A stretch of DNA of 11,401 bases. Source: an uncultured Lachnoanaerobaculum sp. Its GTDB lineage: Bacteria; Bacillota; Clostridia; Lachnospirales; Lachnospiraceae. Shown here piece by piece: positions 1 to 6,719 of the stretch. The position numbers and the translations under genes were made by a program. The notes under the pieces are model-generated. The model worked only from the letters and a program-made list of their open reading frames with translations, was not told where the DNA came from and made no database searches. How positions within the stretch are numbered: the first letter of the stretch is position 1; each line of letters starts with the position of its first letter. Where the stretch lies: the NCBI GenBank assembly GCA_937925515.1, contig CALALP010000005.1, forward strand, positions 1 through 11,401, given 5' to 3'.

Positions 1-294
1 CATGACGGTTTCTTTGGAAGAATGGAAAAGGGCTGGTTATTAAGTGAAAATGATAATAACTGGTACTACTTAAATCCTGAAAACGGTTCAATGCATACAG
101 GTTGGTTATATGTAGGAGAACATTGGTACTTCTTAAATAATCAAAATTCTGAAAGCACTTGGAGCTATAATCAAGCCGAGAGTAAGTGGGAGTACAAAGG
201 CAACGCCAATGTAAAACCTATCGGTGCAATGTATCGTAATGAAAGAACTCCTGACGGATATCAAGTTAATTCAGACGGAGTTTGGGTGCAATAA
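1..294 (+). CDS. C-terminal fragment of a surface protein with cell-wall-binding repeats
   Basis: The reading frame is open from the first base, so the 97 visible residues are only the end of a longer protein; the ATG at 22 is an internal methionine. The sequence has the alternating aromatic and glycine pattern of cell-wall/choline-binding repeats (CW_binding_1 type): GWLL, then WYYLNP, then GSMHTGWLY, then HWYFLN. It closes with a TPDGYQVNSDGVW-like ending, common at the C terminus of clostridial repeat proteins. Such repeats hold secreted enzymes or adhesins non-covalently on the cell wall. The catalytic or adhesive part lies upstream and cannot be named. A strong hairpin follows the stop codon by about 56 nt, so this is the last gene of its transcript. 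It could equally be a hydrolase, a protease or a pure adhesin. The repeat call is firm; the ligand and function are unknown. Confidence 0.85.
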   Translation, partial: HDGFFGRMEKGWLLSENDNNWYYLNPENGSMHTGWLYVGEHWYFLNNQNSESTWSYNQAESKWEYKGNANVKPIGAMYRNERTPDGYQVNSDGVWVQ

Positions 295-350
295 ATAAAC
301 CTTTAATACATAAACAATAATTACAACACAACAATACCCTAGATATATAG

Positions 351-385
351 GGGGCGACTGCAAGCTTTGCAGTCGCCCCTGTTTT
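351..385 (+). terminator. Rho-independent terminator after the surface-protein gene
   Basis: A 13-bp perfect stem (351-363 with 367-379, starting GGGGCGACTGC) closes on a 3-nt loop and is followed by TGTTTTA. Its GC content is far above the surroundings. The T-run overlaps the stop codon of the convergent yoeB gene (384-386). On the minus strand the hairpin is not followed by a U-run, so it is a weaker terminator for yoeB. The flanking CCCTA (337-341) can pair with TAGGG (348-352), which would compete with the base of the main stem. Confidence 0.85.
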
Positions 386-596
386 AGTCCTCATAATGTC
401 CTTTACAAGATAATATAACTAAGTTTTGTTCGCTATCACCTAAATATACAAGTCTATTTGCATCATCTATACGACGACTAAATGCCTTACGACTCTTTAA
501 AGGTTCAGGCTTTCCAATACGTTTTATAGTTTTTTTGTCTTCCTGTTGCCAAGAAATGTATTCTGCTAACGCATTTTCTGTAAAAGTTACTCTCAT
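384..596 (-). CDS. yoeB: YoeB-family mRNA-interferase toxin with an internal deletion
   Basis: This is a RelE/YoeB-superfamily toxin, which cleaves mRNA at the ribosomal A site and is held inactive by its YefM partner. The start (MRVTFTENALAEYISWQQEDKKTIKRI) and the end (GKPEPLK, SRRIDDANRLVY, KGHYED) match YoeB closely. E. coli YoeB is 84 residues long; this one is 70. By eye, about 15 residues are missing between KRI and GKPEP, the part that normally carries the end of helix 2 and a conserved PFEG-type loop. Two more are missing before SRRI. The counterparts of catalytic Glu46, Arg65 and His83 are kept (in GKPEP, NRLVY and GHY). The frame is intact, so the protein may still be made, but it may be inactive or need only weak neutralisation. 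The ATG overlaps the antitoxin stop codon by 4 nt (ATGA). The family call is certain; activity is unknown. Confidence 0.88.
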   Translation of the reverse strand: MRVTFTENALAEYISWQQEDKKTIKRIGKPEPLKSRKAFSRRIDDANRLVYLGDSEQNLVILSCKGHYED

Positions 597-850
597 TTTG
601 CCATATCCTCAAGTTCCTCTATTGTTTTTTCTATAGTACGACCTTGAGTAAACTGTTCTATTGACGCATCAATCTTAGCTAAATACTCATTGTTTCTGCG
701 TATTTTTTCAAGCTCGTTATATTCTTTTTCACTTAAAATAACAAGATTTTCATTATGAGGGCGAGAGATTAAAATTCTTTCGCCATTATTTATAAGTTCA
801 CTTATTTTTTTAAACTCATTTCTAATATTTGCTGTTTTTAATGCTATCAT
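593..850 (-). CDS. yefM: YefM/Phd-family antitoxin
   Basis: This is an 85-residue antitoxin of the Phd/YefM fold. The N-terminal half (about 1-50) has the expected DNA-binding and dimerisation pattern: a short strand, then the NIRNEFKKISELIN helix, then ERILISR and NLVILSEKEYNEL. The C-terminal third (from about 55) is charged and helical, as in the flexible segment that wraps around the YoeB toxin. The ATG is preceded by GAGGTG at a good distance. It is the first gene of a two-gene operon and its stop overlaps the toxin start, which gives translational coupling and keeps antitoxin ahead of toxin. In this family the antitoxin, alone and more strongly with toxin, represses its own promoter. 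A fitting operator pair lies directly upstream. The length is normal and no defect is visible, in contrast to the shortened toxin. Confidence 0.92.
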   Translation of the reverse strand: MIALKTANIRNEFKKISELINNGERILISRPHNENLVILSEKEYNELEKIRRNNEYLAKIDASIEQFTQGRTIEKTIEELEDMAK

Positions 851-875
851 TTTACACCTCTTTTTAATATCTTTT

Positions 876-901
876 TATGTACATATTTTAGTACATATTT
901 T
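876..901. promoter_or_regulatory. Double operator for YefM/YoeB autorepression
   Basis: The 11-mer GTACATATTTT occurs twice (879-889 and 891-901). The first copy sits in a perfect palindrome TATGTACATA (876-885) with a TGTACA core (878-883). The second carries AGTACA (890-895), one base off that core. The core centres are 12 bp apart. TGTACA-core repeats are the known operator motif of E. coli yefM-yoeB. The pair overlaps the -10 box, as expected for autorepression. The assignment rests on motif and position only. Confidence 0.72.
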
Positions 902-913
902 CACTTTTGTCAA
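885..913 (-). promoter_or_regulatory. Promoter of the yefM-yoeB operon
   Basis: Read on the minus strand there is a perfect TTGACA (-35, 913-908), a 17-nt spacer and TAAAAT (-10, 890-885). This is a strong housekeeping sigma-type promoter about 35 nt upstream of the antitoxin ATG. It diverges from the leuS promoter, and the two -35 boxes are about 60 bp apart. Confidence 0.85.
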
Positions 914-974
914 AATTTAAGAATGAAAAATATTAACTTTTAATATATATCTTAAGCTATAGTCTTTGTATAAG

Positions 975-1003
975 TTGCTTTTTTAGCCTCTCTATACTAT
1001 AAT
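975..1003 (+). promoter_or_regulatory. Promoter of leuS
   Basis: TTGCTT (975-980), a 17-nt spacer and a perfect TATAAT (998-1003) lie just upstream of leuS. Transcription would start near 1010, leaving a leader of only about 27 nt that contains the AGGAGG ribosome binding site. There is no room for a T-box or attenuator in that leader. Confidence 0.75.
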
Positions 1004-1036
1004 TCAAAATAATAAGGTAGAACTAGGAGGAAATCT

Positions 1037-3448
1037 ATGTATAATTACAGTGCAATAGAAAAAAAATGGAGAAAAAAATGGGAAGAAAACCCAATAAATA
1101 TAAATGATGGCAAGAAACCTAAATATTACTGTCTTGATATGTTTCCTTATCCGTCAGCCTCAGGTCTTCATGTAGGGCATTGGAGAGGTTATGTAATATC
1201 AGATGCTTGGAGTAGATACCAACTTTTAAAAGGACATTATGTTATTCACCCTATGGGTTGGGACGCTTTTGGACTCCCTGCTGAAAACTATGCAATAAAA
1301 ATGGGAGTTCATCCCTCTAAATCAACTGCTGAAAATGTTGCCAATATAAAGAAACAACTAGGAGAAATCTCTGCTATATATGATTGGGACATGGAAGTAA
1401 ATACAACTGACCCGAACTTTTATAAATGGACGCAATGGATTTTTGTACAGATGTTTAAAAAAGGACTTGCTTATGAAAAAGAATTTCCTATAAATTGGTG
1501 TCCGTCTTGTAAAACAGGTCTTGCAAATGAGGAAGTAGTTGACGGTGCTTGTGAAAGATGTGGTACTCCTGTTACAAAGAAAAACCTTCGCCAATGGATG
1601 CTTAAAATTACAGAATATGCTGATAGGCTTTTAAATGACCTTGATAAACTTGATTGGCCTGAGAAAGTAAAGAAAATGCAGTCTGATTGGATTGGTAAAT
1701 CTTACGGTGCTGAGGTAGACTTTAAAGTTGAGGGAAGTGATAAGCAAATTAAGGTATATACCACAAGACCTGACACCCTTTATGGAGCTACTTTTATGGT
1801 GCTTTCTCCTGAACATAAATTAGTTAAGGACATTACCAAGGAAGAACACAAAGAGGAAGTTGAAAATTATATTTATTTAGCCTCAATGAAATCAAATGTT
1901 GACAGAATGCAGGCTAAGGAAAAAACAGGAGTCTTTACAGGTAGCTATGCAATTAATCCTTTAAATAATGCCAAAACTCCTATATGGGTATCTGATTATG
2001 TACTAGCTGATTATGGAACAGGAGCTATTATGTGTGTTCCTGCACATGATGACAGGGATTTTGAGTTTGCAAAGAAATTTAATCTACCTATAATACAGGT
2101 TATATCAGAGGACGGCAAAGAAGTAGAAAATATGGAAAATGCTTATACAAAAGCCTCAGGTATTATGATTAATTCAGGCGAATGGAACGGAATGGAATCA
2201 GCTAAACTAAAAGTAGACGCTCCTGAAATGATTGAAAAGAGAGGTTTTGGTAAAAAGACTGTAAACTATAAACTTAGAGATTGGGTATTTTCACGCCAAA
2301 GATATTGGGGAGAACCTATTCCTATCGTTCATTGCCCTAAATGCGGCGATGTTCCTGTTCCTGAAAAAGATTTACCATTATTACTTCCTGAAGTTGAATC
2401 ATATCAGCCTACAGGTACAGGAGAATCTCCACTTGCAGACATTACAGAATGGGTTAATACTACTTGCCCATGTTGTGGTTTACCTGCAAAAAGAGAAACT
2501 AATACCATGCCTCAGTGGGCAGGCTCAAGCTGGTATTTCTTAAGGTATGTTGACAGTCATAATGATAAGGAATTAGTTTCAAAGGAAAAAGCAGATAAAT
2601 ATTTGCCGGTAGATATGTATATAGGTGGAGTTGAGCATGCAGTACTTCATCTTTTATATTCAAGATTTTATACTAAATTCTTATATGACATAGGTGCAAT
2701 AGGTTTTGATGAACCATTTAAAAAACTTTTTAATCAAGGAATGATTTGTAAAAGTGGAGCAAAGATGAGTAAGTCAAAGGGAAATGTAGTTTCTCCTGAT
2801 GAACTTGTAGCAGACTATGGTTGTGATGCCCTTAGAATGTATGAATTATTTGTAGGCCCACCTGAACTTGATGCTGAATGGGACGATAGAGGAATAGACG
2901 GAGTAAGTAGATTTTTAAATAAATTCTACAACCTTGTTATAAGTTCAAAAGATAAGGACATAAAAGCAAGCAAGGAAATGATTAAAACTCGTCATAAACT
3001 TATAGCCGATATTGAGTATAGATTTAAGGCATTTAGCTTAAATACTGTTGTTGCAGGCTTTATGGAATACAATAACAAGCTTATAGATTTGTCAAAAGAG
3101 CAGGGTGGCATTGACAAGGAAACTCTTAAGACATTTATAATACTTTTAGCACCTTTTGCACCTCATATAAGTGAGGAACTTTGGCAAGAACTTGGAGAAA
3201 ATAATTCAGTATTTACTGCAAGTTGGCCTCAGTATGATGAAGAAGCAATGAAAGATGATGAGATAGAAATACCTGTTCAAGTAAATGGTAAGACTAAACT
3301 CATTGTTAAATTAAGTGCTAACATTTCCAAAGAAGAGGCAATAGAGGCAGGAAAGAACGCTTTGAAAGAGGCAGGAAAACTTGAGGGAAATATTGTAAAA
3401 GAAATATATGTAGATAAGAAGATTATAAATATAGTTGTGAAAATGTAA
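1037..3448 (+). CDS. leuS: Leucyl-tRNA synthetase (LeuRS)
   Basis: This class I synthetase charges tRNA(Leu) with leucine in the cytoplasm, using ATP. The 803 residues fit the bacterial family (about 800-860). In order one sees the HIGH box as HVGH (45-48) in PYPSASGLHVGHWRG; a zinc-type cluster CPSC (155-158) with CERC (172-175); the CP1 editing domain (roughly 225-410) with TTRPDTLYGATF from 242 and the AHDDRDFEFA segment; a second cysteine cluster (C433, C436, C477, C480); the AGSSWYFLRY signature; KMSKS at 576-580; the anticodon-binding helices; and a C-terminal domain with VQVNGKTK. The ATG at 1037 has AGGAGG 7 nt before it. Both catalytic and editing motifs are intact. Many Firmicute leuS genes sit behind a T-box; none is visible here. 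An ABC-F gene follows after 11 nt. Confidence 0.98.
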   Translation: MYNYSAIEKKWRKKWEENPININDGKKPKYYCLDMFPYPSASGLHVGHWRGYVISDAWSRYQLLKGHYVIHPMGWDAFGLPAENYAIKMGVHPSKSTAENVANIKKQLGEISAIYDWDMEVNTTDPNFYKWTQWIFVQMFKKGLAYEKEFPINWCPSCKTGLANEEVVDGACERCGTPVTKKNLRQWMLKITEYADRLLNDLDKLDWPEKVKKMQSDWIGKSYGAEVDFKVEGSDKQIKVYTTRPDTLYGATFMVLSPEHKLVKDITKEEHKEEVENYIYLASMKSNVDRMQAKEKTGVFTGSYAINPLNNAKTPIWVSDYVLADYGTGAIMCVPAHDDRDFEFAKKFNLPIIQVISEDGKEVENMENAYTKASGIMINSGEWNGMESAKLKVDAPEMIEKRGFGKKTVNYKLRDWVFSRQRYWGEPIPIVHCPKCGDVPVPEKDLPLLLPEVESYQPTGTGESPLADITEWVNTTCPCCGLPAKRETNTMPQWAGSSWYFLRYVDSHNDKELVSKEKADKYLPVDMYIGGVEHAVLHLLYSRFYTKFLYDIGAIGFDEPFKKLFNQGMICKSGAKMSKSKGNVVSPDELVADYGCDALRMYELFVGPPELDAEWDDRGIDGVSRFLNKFYNLVISSKDKDIKASKEMIKTRHKLIADIEYRFKAFSLNTVVAGFMEYNNKLIDLSKEQGGIDKETLKTFIILLAPFAPHISEELWQELGENNSVFTASWPQYDEEAMKDDEIEIPVQVNGKTKLIVKLSANISKEEAIEAGKNALKEAGKLEGNIVKEIYVDKKIINIVVKM

Positions 3449-3459
3449 GAGGTAGGATT

Positions 3460-5382
3460 GTGATACTTAATGTCGCTCATTTAAATAAAGCTTTTGGTGC
3501 TAAGGAAATTATAAAAGATGCCTCATTTTTAGTAAATGAAAATGAAAAGGTAGCAGTTGTAGGCTTAAATGGTGCAGGAAAAACTACATTATTAAAAATA
3601 CTTTCAGGAGAAGATACAGCTGACAGTGGAATTGTTACTATTTCAAAAGACGCAAAACTTGGGTATTTAAGACAGATAAATAATTTAGATTCAGAACTTA
3701 CTATAATTGAAGAAATGTATACAGTTATAAAGCCTATAATAGACATGGAAAAGAAAATGCTTGATTTGTCTGAGCAAATGAAAAGTGCTTTGGAAGATGA
3801 ACTTGAAAAGTATTATAACGAATATAATACATTAACTCATAATTATGAACTACTTGACGGCTATCAGGCAAGGAGCAATGTAAATGGTATACTAAAGGGG
3901 CTTGGTTTTAATGAAGATGAATTTAATAAGCCCATAAGTAAGCTTTCAGGAGGTCAGAAAACAAGAGTTTTTCTAGGGAAATTACTCCTTTCAAAGCCTG
4001 ACATTATCTTGCTTGATGAGCCTACAAACCATTTGGATTTATCAAGCATTGAATGGCTTGAGGGATATTTACTAAACTATAAGGGTGCAATAGTCATAGT
4101 TTCTCATGATAGATATTTTTTAGATAAGATTGTAGGAAAGGTAATTGACATTGAAAATGGAAATGTGAGTACTTATATCGGAAATTATTCAAAGTTTTCT
4201 CGTAAAAAAGAGCTAAAAAGAGAGGCTGACTTAAAGGCATATTTAAATCAGCAAGAGGAAATAAAACATCAAGAGGAAGTTATAGAAAAATTACGTTCAT
4301 ATAACCGTGAAAAGTCTATTAAAAGGGCTGAGAGTAGAGAAAAACTATTAGATAGAATTGAAAGAGTAGAAAAGCCTGTTGAACTTAAGTCTGATATGGG
4401 TTTAAGATTTGAACAAACAGAGGAAAGTGGTATGGACGTACTTAAAGTAGAGGAACTTTCTAAAAGCTTTGGAAGTAAACATCTTTTTTCAGAGTTAAAC
4501 TTTGAATTAAAGCGTGGAGAGCATGTTGCTCTTATGGGAGATAATGGTACAGGAAAGACTACGATATTAAAAATAATAAATGGACTTCTAGCACCTGATA
4601 CAGGAGATGTAGTTTTTGGCTCGAGAGTTCAAATGGCATATTATGATCAGGAACATCAAGTTTTAAATATGCAAAAGACTCTATTTGACGAAATATCAGA
4701 TACATTTCCAACTTTAAGTAATACTAAGATAAGAAATCTTTTAGCTGCATTTTTATTTATGGGAGATGATGTTTATAAAAGAATAGGAGATCTTAGTGGT
4801 GGGGAAAGAGGTAGAGTTTCACTTGCAAAACTTATGCTAAGCAATGCAAATTTTCTAGTTTTGGACGAACCTACTAATCATCTCGATATTATGAGTAAGG
4901 AAATTCTTGAAAGTGCAATTAGAGATTTTAAGGGAACTGTACTTTATGTATCACATGACAGATATTTTATAAACAAAACAGCTACTAGAATACTTGACCT
5001 TAGACACTCTAAGCTTATGAATTATATAGGAAATTATGACTACTACTTAGAAAAGAAAGAAGATGTAGAAAGGTATGCAAAGGCTTATTCTACAAATGAC
5101 CCAAAGGAAAATGTAGCCATAAGTTCAAATAAATCAGATTGGAAACAAAATAAGGAAGAACAAGCAAAATTAAGGAAACAAAAAAATGCTTTAACAAAGT
5201 GTGAAAAGAGTATAAGTGAGCTAGAGGAAAAAATTTTAGAAATCGATAATGAATTTTTAAAGCCTGAAAATCAAACTAATGCTCTACATTTAGTAGAACT
5301 TCAAAAAAAGAAAGAAAATTATGAACTTGAGCTTAGTGAACTATATGAAAAATGGGAAAAATTAGCACAAGAGCTTAGTTAG
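3460..5382 (+). CDS. ydiF: ABC-F family ATPase, YdiF-like, ribosome-associated
   Basis: ABC-F proteins are soluble twin ATPases without membrane domains; characterised members bind the ribosomal E site and relieve stalls or protect against antibiotics. The first cassette has Walker A GLNGAGKTT (35-43), signature LSGGQKTRV (162-170) and Walker B ILLDEP with D186/E187. A charged helical linker of roughly 80 residues follows. The second has Walker A GDNGTGKTT (360-368), signature LSGGERGRV (445-453) and Walker B with D469/E470. The last 70 or so residues form a basic coiled coil (KLRKQKNALTKCEK onward). The 640 residues match B. subtilis YdiF in size. In Bacillus ydiF lies near rex, as here, which supports the subfamily call. 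The start is GTG at 3460 with GAGG just upstream, 11 nt after leuS, so co-transcription is likely. A resistance role is possible but nothing points to it. Confidence 0.9.
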   Translation: MILNVAHLNKAFGAKEIIKDASFLVNENEKVAVVGLNGAGKTTLLKILSGEDTADSGIVTISKDAKLGYLRQINNLDSELTIIEEMYTVIKPIIDMEKKMLDLSEQMKSALEDELEKYYNEYNTLTHNYELLDGYQARSNVNGILKGLGFNEDEFNKPISKLSGGQKTRVFLGKLLLSKPDIILLDEPTNHLDLSSIEWLEGYLLNYKGAIVIVSHDRYFLDKIVGKVIDIENGNVSTYIGNYSKFSRKKELKREADLKAYLNQQEEIKHQEEVIEKLRSYNREKSIKRAESREKLLDRIERVEKPVELKSDMGLRFEQTEESGMDVLKVEELSKSFGSKHLFSELNFELKRGEHVALMGDNGTGKTTILKIINGLLAPDTGDVVFGSRVQMAYYDQEHQVLNMQKTLFDEISDTFPTLSNTKIRNLLAAFLFMGDDVYKRIGDLSGGERGRVSLAKLMLSNANFLVLDEPTNHLDIMSKEILESAIRDFKGTVLYVSHDRYFINKTATRILDLRHSKLMNYIGNYDYYLEKKEDVERYAKAYSTNDPKENVAISSNKSDWKQNKEEQAKLRKQKNALTKCEKSISELEEKILEIDNEFLKPENQTNALHLVELQKKKENYELELSELYEKWEKLAQELS

Positions 5383-5389
5383 GAGGAAT

Positions 5390-5572
5390 ATGAAAAGAGT
5401 TTTAGCATGGATTGGCATTATTGTTATAACATTTTTGACACTTGCTGTATTGGTAGGAAGTATACTTAAGATAGATACAAATATATTATTTACACTTATG
5501 TTCTTTGATATTGCGATACCTATATGTTTATACGCATTTTTCCTAATAACAAAATTTTTAAAGAAAAAATAA
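5390..5572 (+). CDS. Small two-helix membrane protein of unknown function
   Basis: The 60-residue product starts MKRVLAWIGI and has two hydrophobic stretches (about 5-25 and 32-53) joined by a short polar turn with KIDTN, ending in the basic tail KFLKKK. It would lie in the cytoplasmic membrane as a helical hairpin with both ends inside. AGGAGG (5381-5386), overlapping the ABC-F stop codon, sits only 3 nt before the ATG, and the gap to the ABC-F gene is 7 nt, so it is surely translated from the same transcript. I recall similar small proteins at this position beside ABC-F and rex in Lachnospiraceae, but cannot check this here. No enzymatic motif is present. It could be a partner of a membrane complex or a stress peptide; its function is not known. 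Confidence 0.8.
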   Translation: MKRVLAWIGIIVITFLTLAVLVGSILKIDTNILFTLMFFDIAIPICLYAFFLITKFLKKK

Positions 5573-5611
5573 ATAATTTAAAGAAATAAATGCTGATTAG
5601 ATGTGATGCAA

Positions 5612-5629
5612 TTTGTAATAATATACAAA
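5612..5629. promoter_or_regulatory. Palindrome over the rex promoter, possible operator
   Basis: TTTGTA (5612-5617) and TACAAA (5624-5629) form a perfect 6-bp inverted repeat with a 6-nt AT spacer, covering the -35 box and part of the promoter spacer. It resembles a Rex site (TTGT...ACAA), but the distance between TTGT and ACAA is 8 nt here, against 10 nt in the usual 18-bp consensus. It may be an atypical autoregulatory Rex site, a site for another dimeric repressor, or chance in AT-rich DNA. Confidence 0.35.
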
Positions 5630-5641
5630 ATATGTTATAAT
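5613..5641 (+). promoter_or_regulatory. Promoter of the rex-acpS-nnrD-alr cluster
   Basis: TTGTAA (5613-5618), a 17-nt spacer and a perfect TATAAT (5636-5641) preceded by TG one base before it (extended -10) make a good housekeeping promoter. Transcription would start near 5648, about 48 nt ahead of the rex ATG. It is the only strong promoter seen in the 123-nt gap before rex. Confidence 0.75.
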
Positions 5642-5695
5642 TATCTACCGGGTAAAAGAAATACTTTAAAAGAAATTTATAAGGAGTAAACAAAA

Positions 5696-6340
5696 ATGGA
5701 AAGCAGAAGAATATCTAAAGCAGTAATATCAAGGCTGCCAAGATATTATAGATACTTGGGGGAGATAAGAGATGAGGGCAAAGAACGCATATCTTCAAAA
5801 GAACTTAGTGTCCGAATGAAAGTAACAGCCTCCCAAATTAGACAGGATTTAAACAATTTTGGCGGTTTTGGACAACAAGGTTATGGATACAATGTAGACT
5901 ATCTTTATAATGAGATAGGTAAAATACTAGGTATCTATAAGAAACATAATGTAATTGTTATAGGTGCAGGGCATCTAGGGCAGGCAATAGCAAATTATAC
6001 AAACTTTGAAAAAAGAGGTTTTGTAATAACTGCTATGTTCGATATAGATAAGTCTATTATAGGACAAGAAGTAAGGGGAGCTAAGATATATTCTTTAGAT
6101 GACCTTGAGGACTATCTTTCAAAAAATAAAGTACATATAGTTGCACTTACACTTCCAAGGTCAGGTGCTGAGGAAGTAACAAAAAGACTTGTTAAAGCAG
6201 GTATAAAGGCTATATGGAATTTTGCACATACAGATTTGGTAGTTCCAAAAGATGTTTTAGTTGAAAATGTTCACTTATCTGAGTCTATTATGCGTTTGTC
6301 ATATAGAGTAAGTGGCGAACACCCTGATGTTTTTGAGTAA
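5696..6340 (+). CDS. rex: Redox-sensing transcriptional repressor Rex
   Basis: Rex binds NADH or NAD+ and represses fermentation and electron-transfer genes until NADH builds up. The 214 residues match the family. The N-terminal winged helix (about 1-80) starts with VISRLPRYYRYL (10-21) and carries the recognition region SKELSVRMKVTASQIRQDL (34-52), then NNFGGFGQQGYGY. The Rossmann domain has the dinucleotide motif GAGHLG (90-95) and an acidic end of the next strand in FDID. The C-terminal part has the helix used for domain swapping. The ATG at 5696 has AAGGAG 9 nt upstream. It leads a cluster of five genes on the same strand and has its own promoter with a palindrome over the -35 box, so autoregulation is plausible but unproven. 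acpS begins 5 nt after the stop. Confidence 0.97.
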   Translation: MESRRISKAVISRLPRYYRYLGEIRDEGKERISSKELSVRMKVTASQIRQDLNNFGGFGQQGYGYNVDYLYNEIGKILGIYKKHNVIVIGAGHLGQAIANYTNFEKRGFVITAMFDIDKSIIGQEVRGAKIYSLDDLEDYLSKNKVHIVALTLPRSGAEEVTKRLVKAGIKAIWNFAHTDLVVPKDVLVENVHLSESIMRLSYRVSGEHPDVFE

Positions 6341-6345
6341 GTTCT

Positions 6346-6699
6346 ATGATTTTAGGTATAGGTGTAGATATAATTGAGATTGATAGAATTGAAAATGCTT
6401 GCAAAAGGGAACATTTTAAAAATAAAGTTTACACAAAAAAAGAATTAACTTTATTAAGAATTGATTCCTTAGCAGGAAATTTTGCAACAAAAGAGGCAGT
6501 TAGTAAGGCACTTGGTAGTGGCTTTAGACATTTTTCTCTAATAGACATTGAAGTATTAAGAGATAAATTTGGTAAGCCCTATGTAGTGTTATATAATAAT
6601 GCTTTAAAGGCATTTGAAATGCTTAATGCAAAAAAAATTCATGTTTCAATTAGTCATACAAAACAAATGGCTATTTCGTATGTGATTATTGAAAGTTAA
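6346..6699 (+). CDS. acpS: Holo-[acyl-carrier-protein] synthase
   Basis: AcpS moves 4'-phosphopantetheine from coenzyme A to the serine of apo-acyl carrier protein, which switches on fatty acid synthesis. The 117 residues are a normal length for the small trimeric family. The N terminus MILGIGVDIIEI holds the metal-binding Asp8. The second signature, FATKEAVSKALG, carries the metal-binding Glu50, and the C terminus has VSISHTKQMAISYVI. The stretch between the helices before FATKE is a few residues shorter than in common homologues. The ATG lies 5 nt after the rex stop with no clear Shine-Dalgarno sequence, so translation is probably coupled to rex. In many Firmicutes acpS is linked to nnrD and alr, as here. 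Confidence 0.96.
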   Translation: MILGIGVDIIEIDRIENACKREHFKNKVYTKKELTLLRIDSLAGNFATKEAVSKALGSGFRHFSLIDIEVLRDKFGKPYVVLYNNALKAFEMLNAKKIHVSISHTKQMAISYVIIES

Positions 6700-6719
6700 T
6701 GCTTTAGAAAGGACATAGT

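Noticed and set aside
384..850. Toxin-antitoxin pair as part of a phage or plasmid remnant
   Set aside because: No integrase, transposase, attachment-site repeats or phage genes are visible nearby; only a small accessory pocket next to leuS can be claimed.
2349..2543. Open frame of 64 codons inside leuS
   Set aside because: It is a shadow frame within a fully intact LeuRS, in the region of the second cysteine cluster, with no start signal of its own.
3277..3746. Minus-strand open frames across the leuS end and the start of the ABC-F gene
   Set aside because: They lie opposite two certain genes, lack ribosome binding sites and have compositions typical of antisense reading of AT-rich genes.
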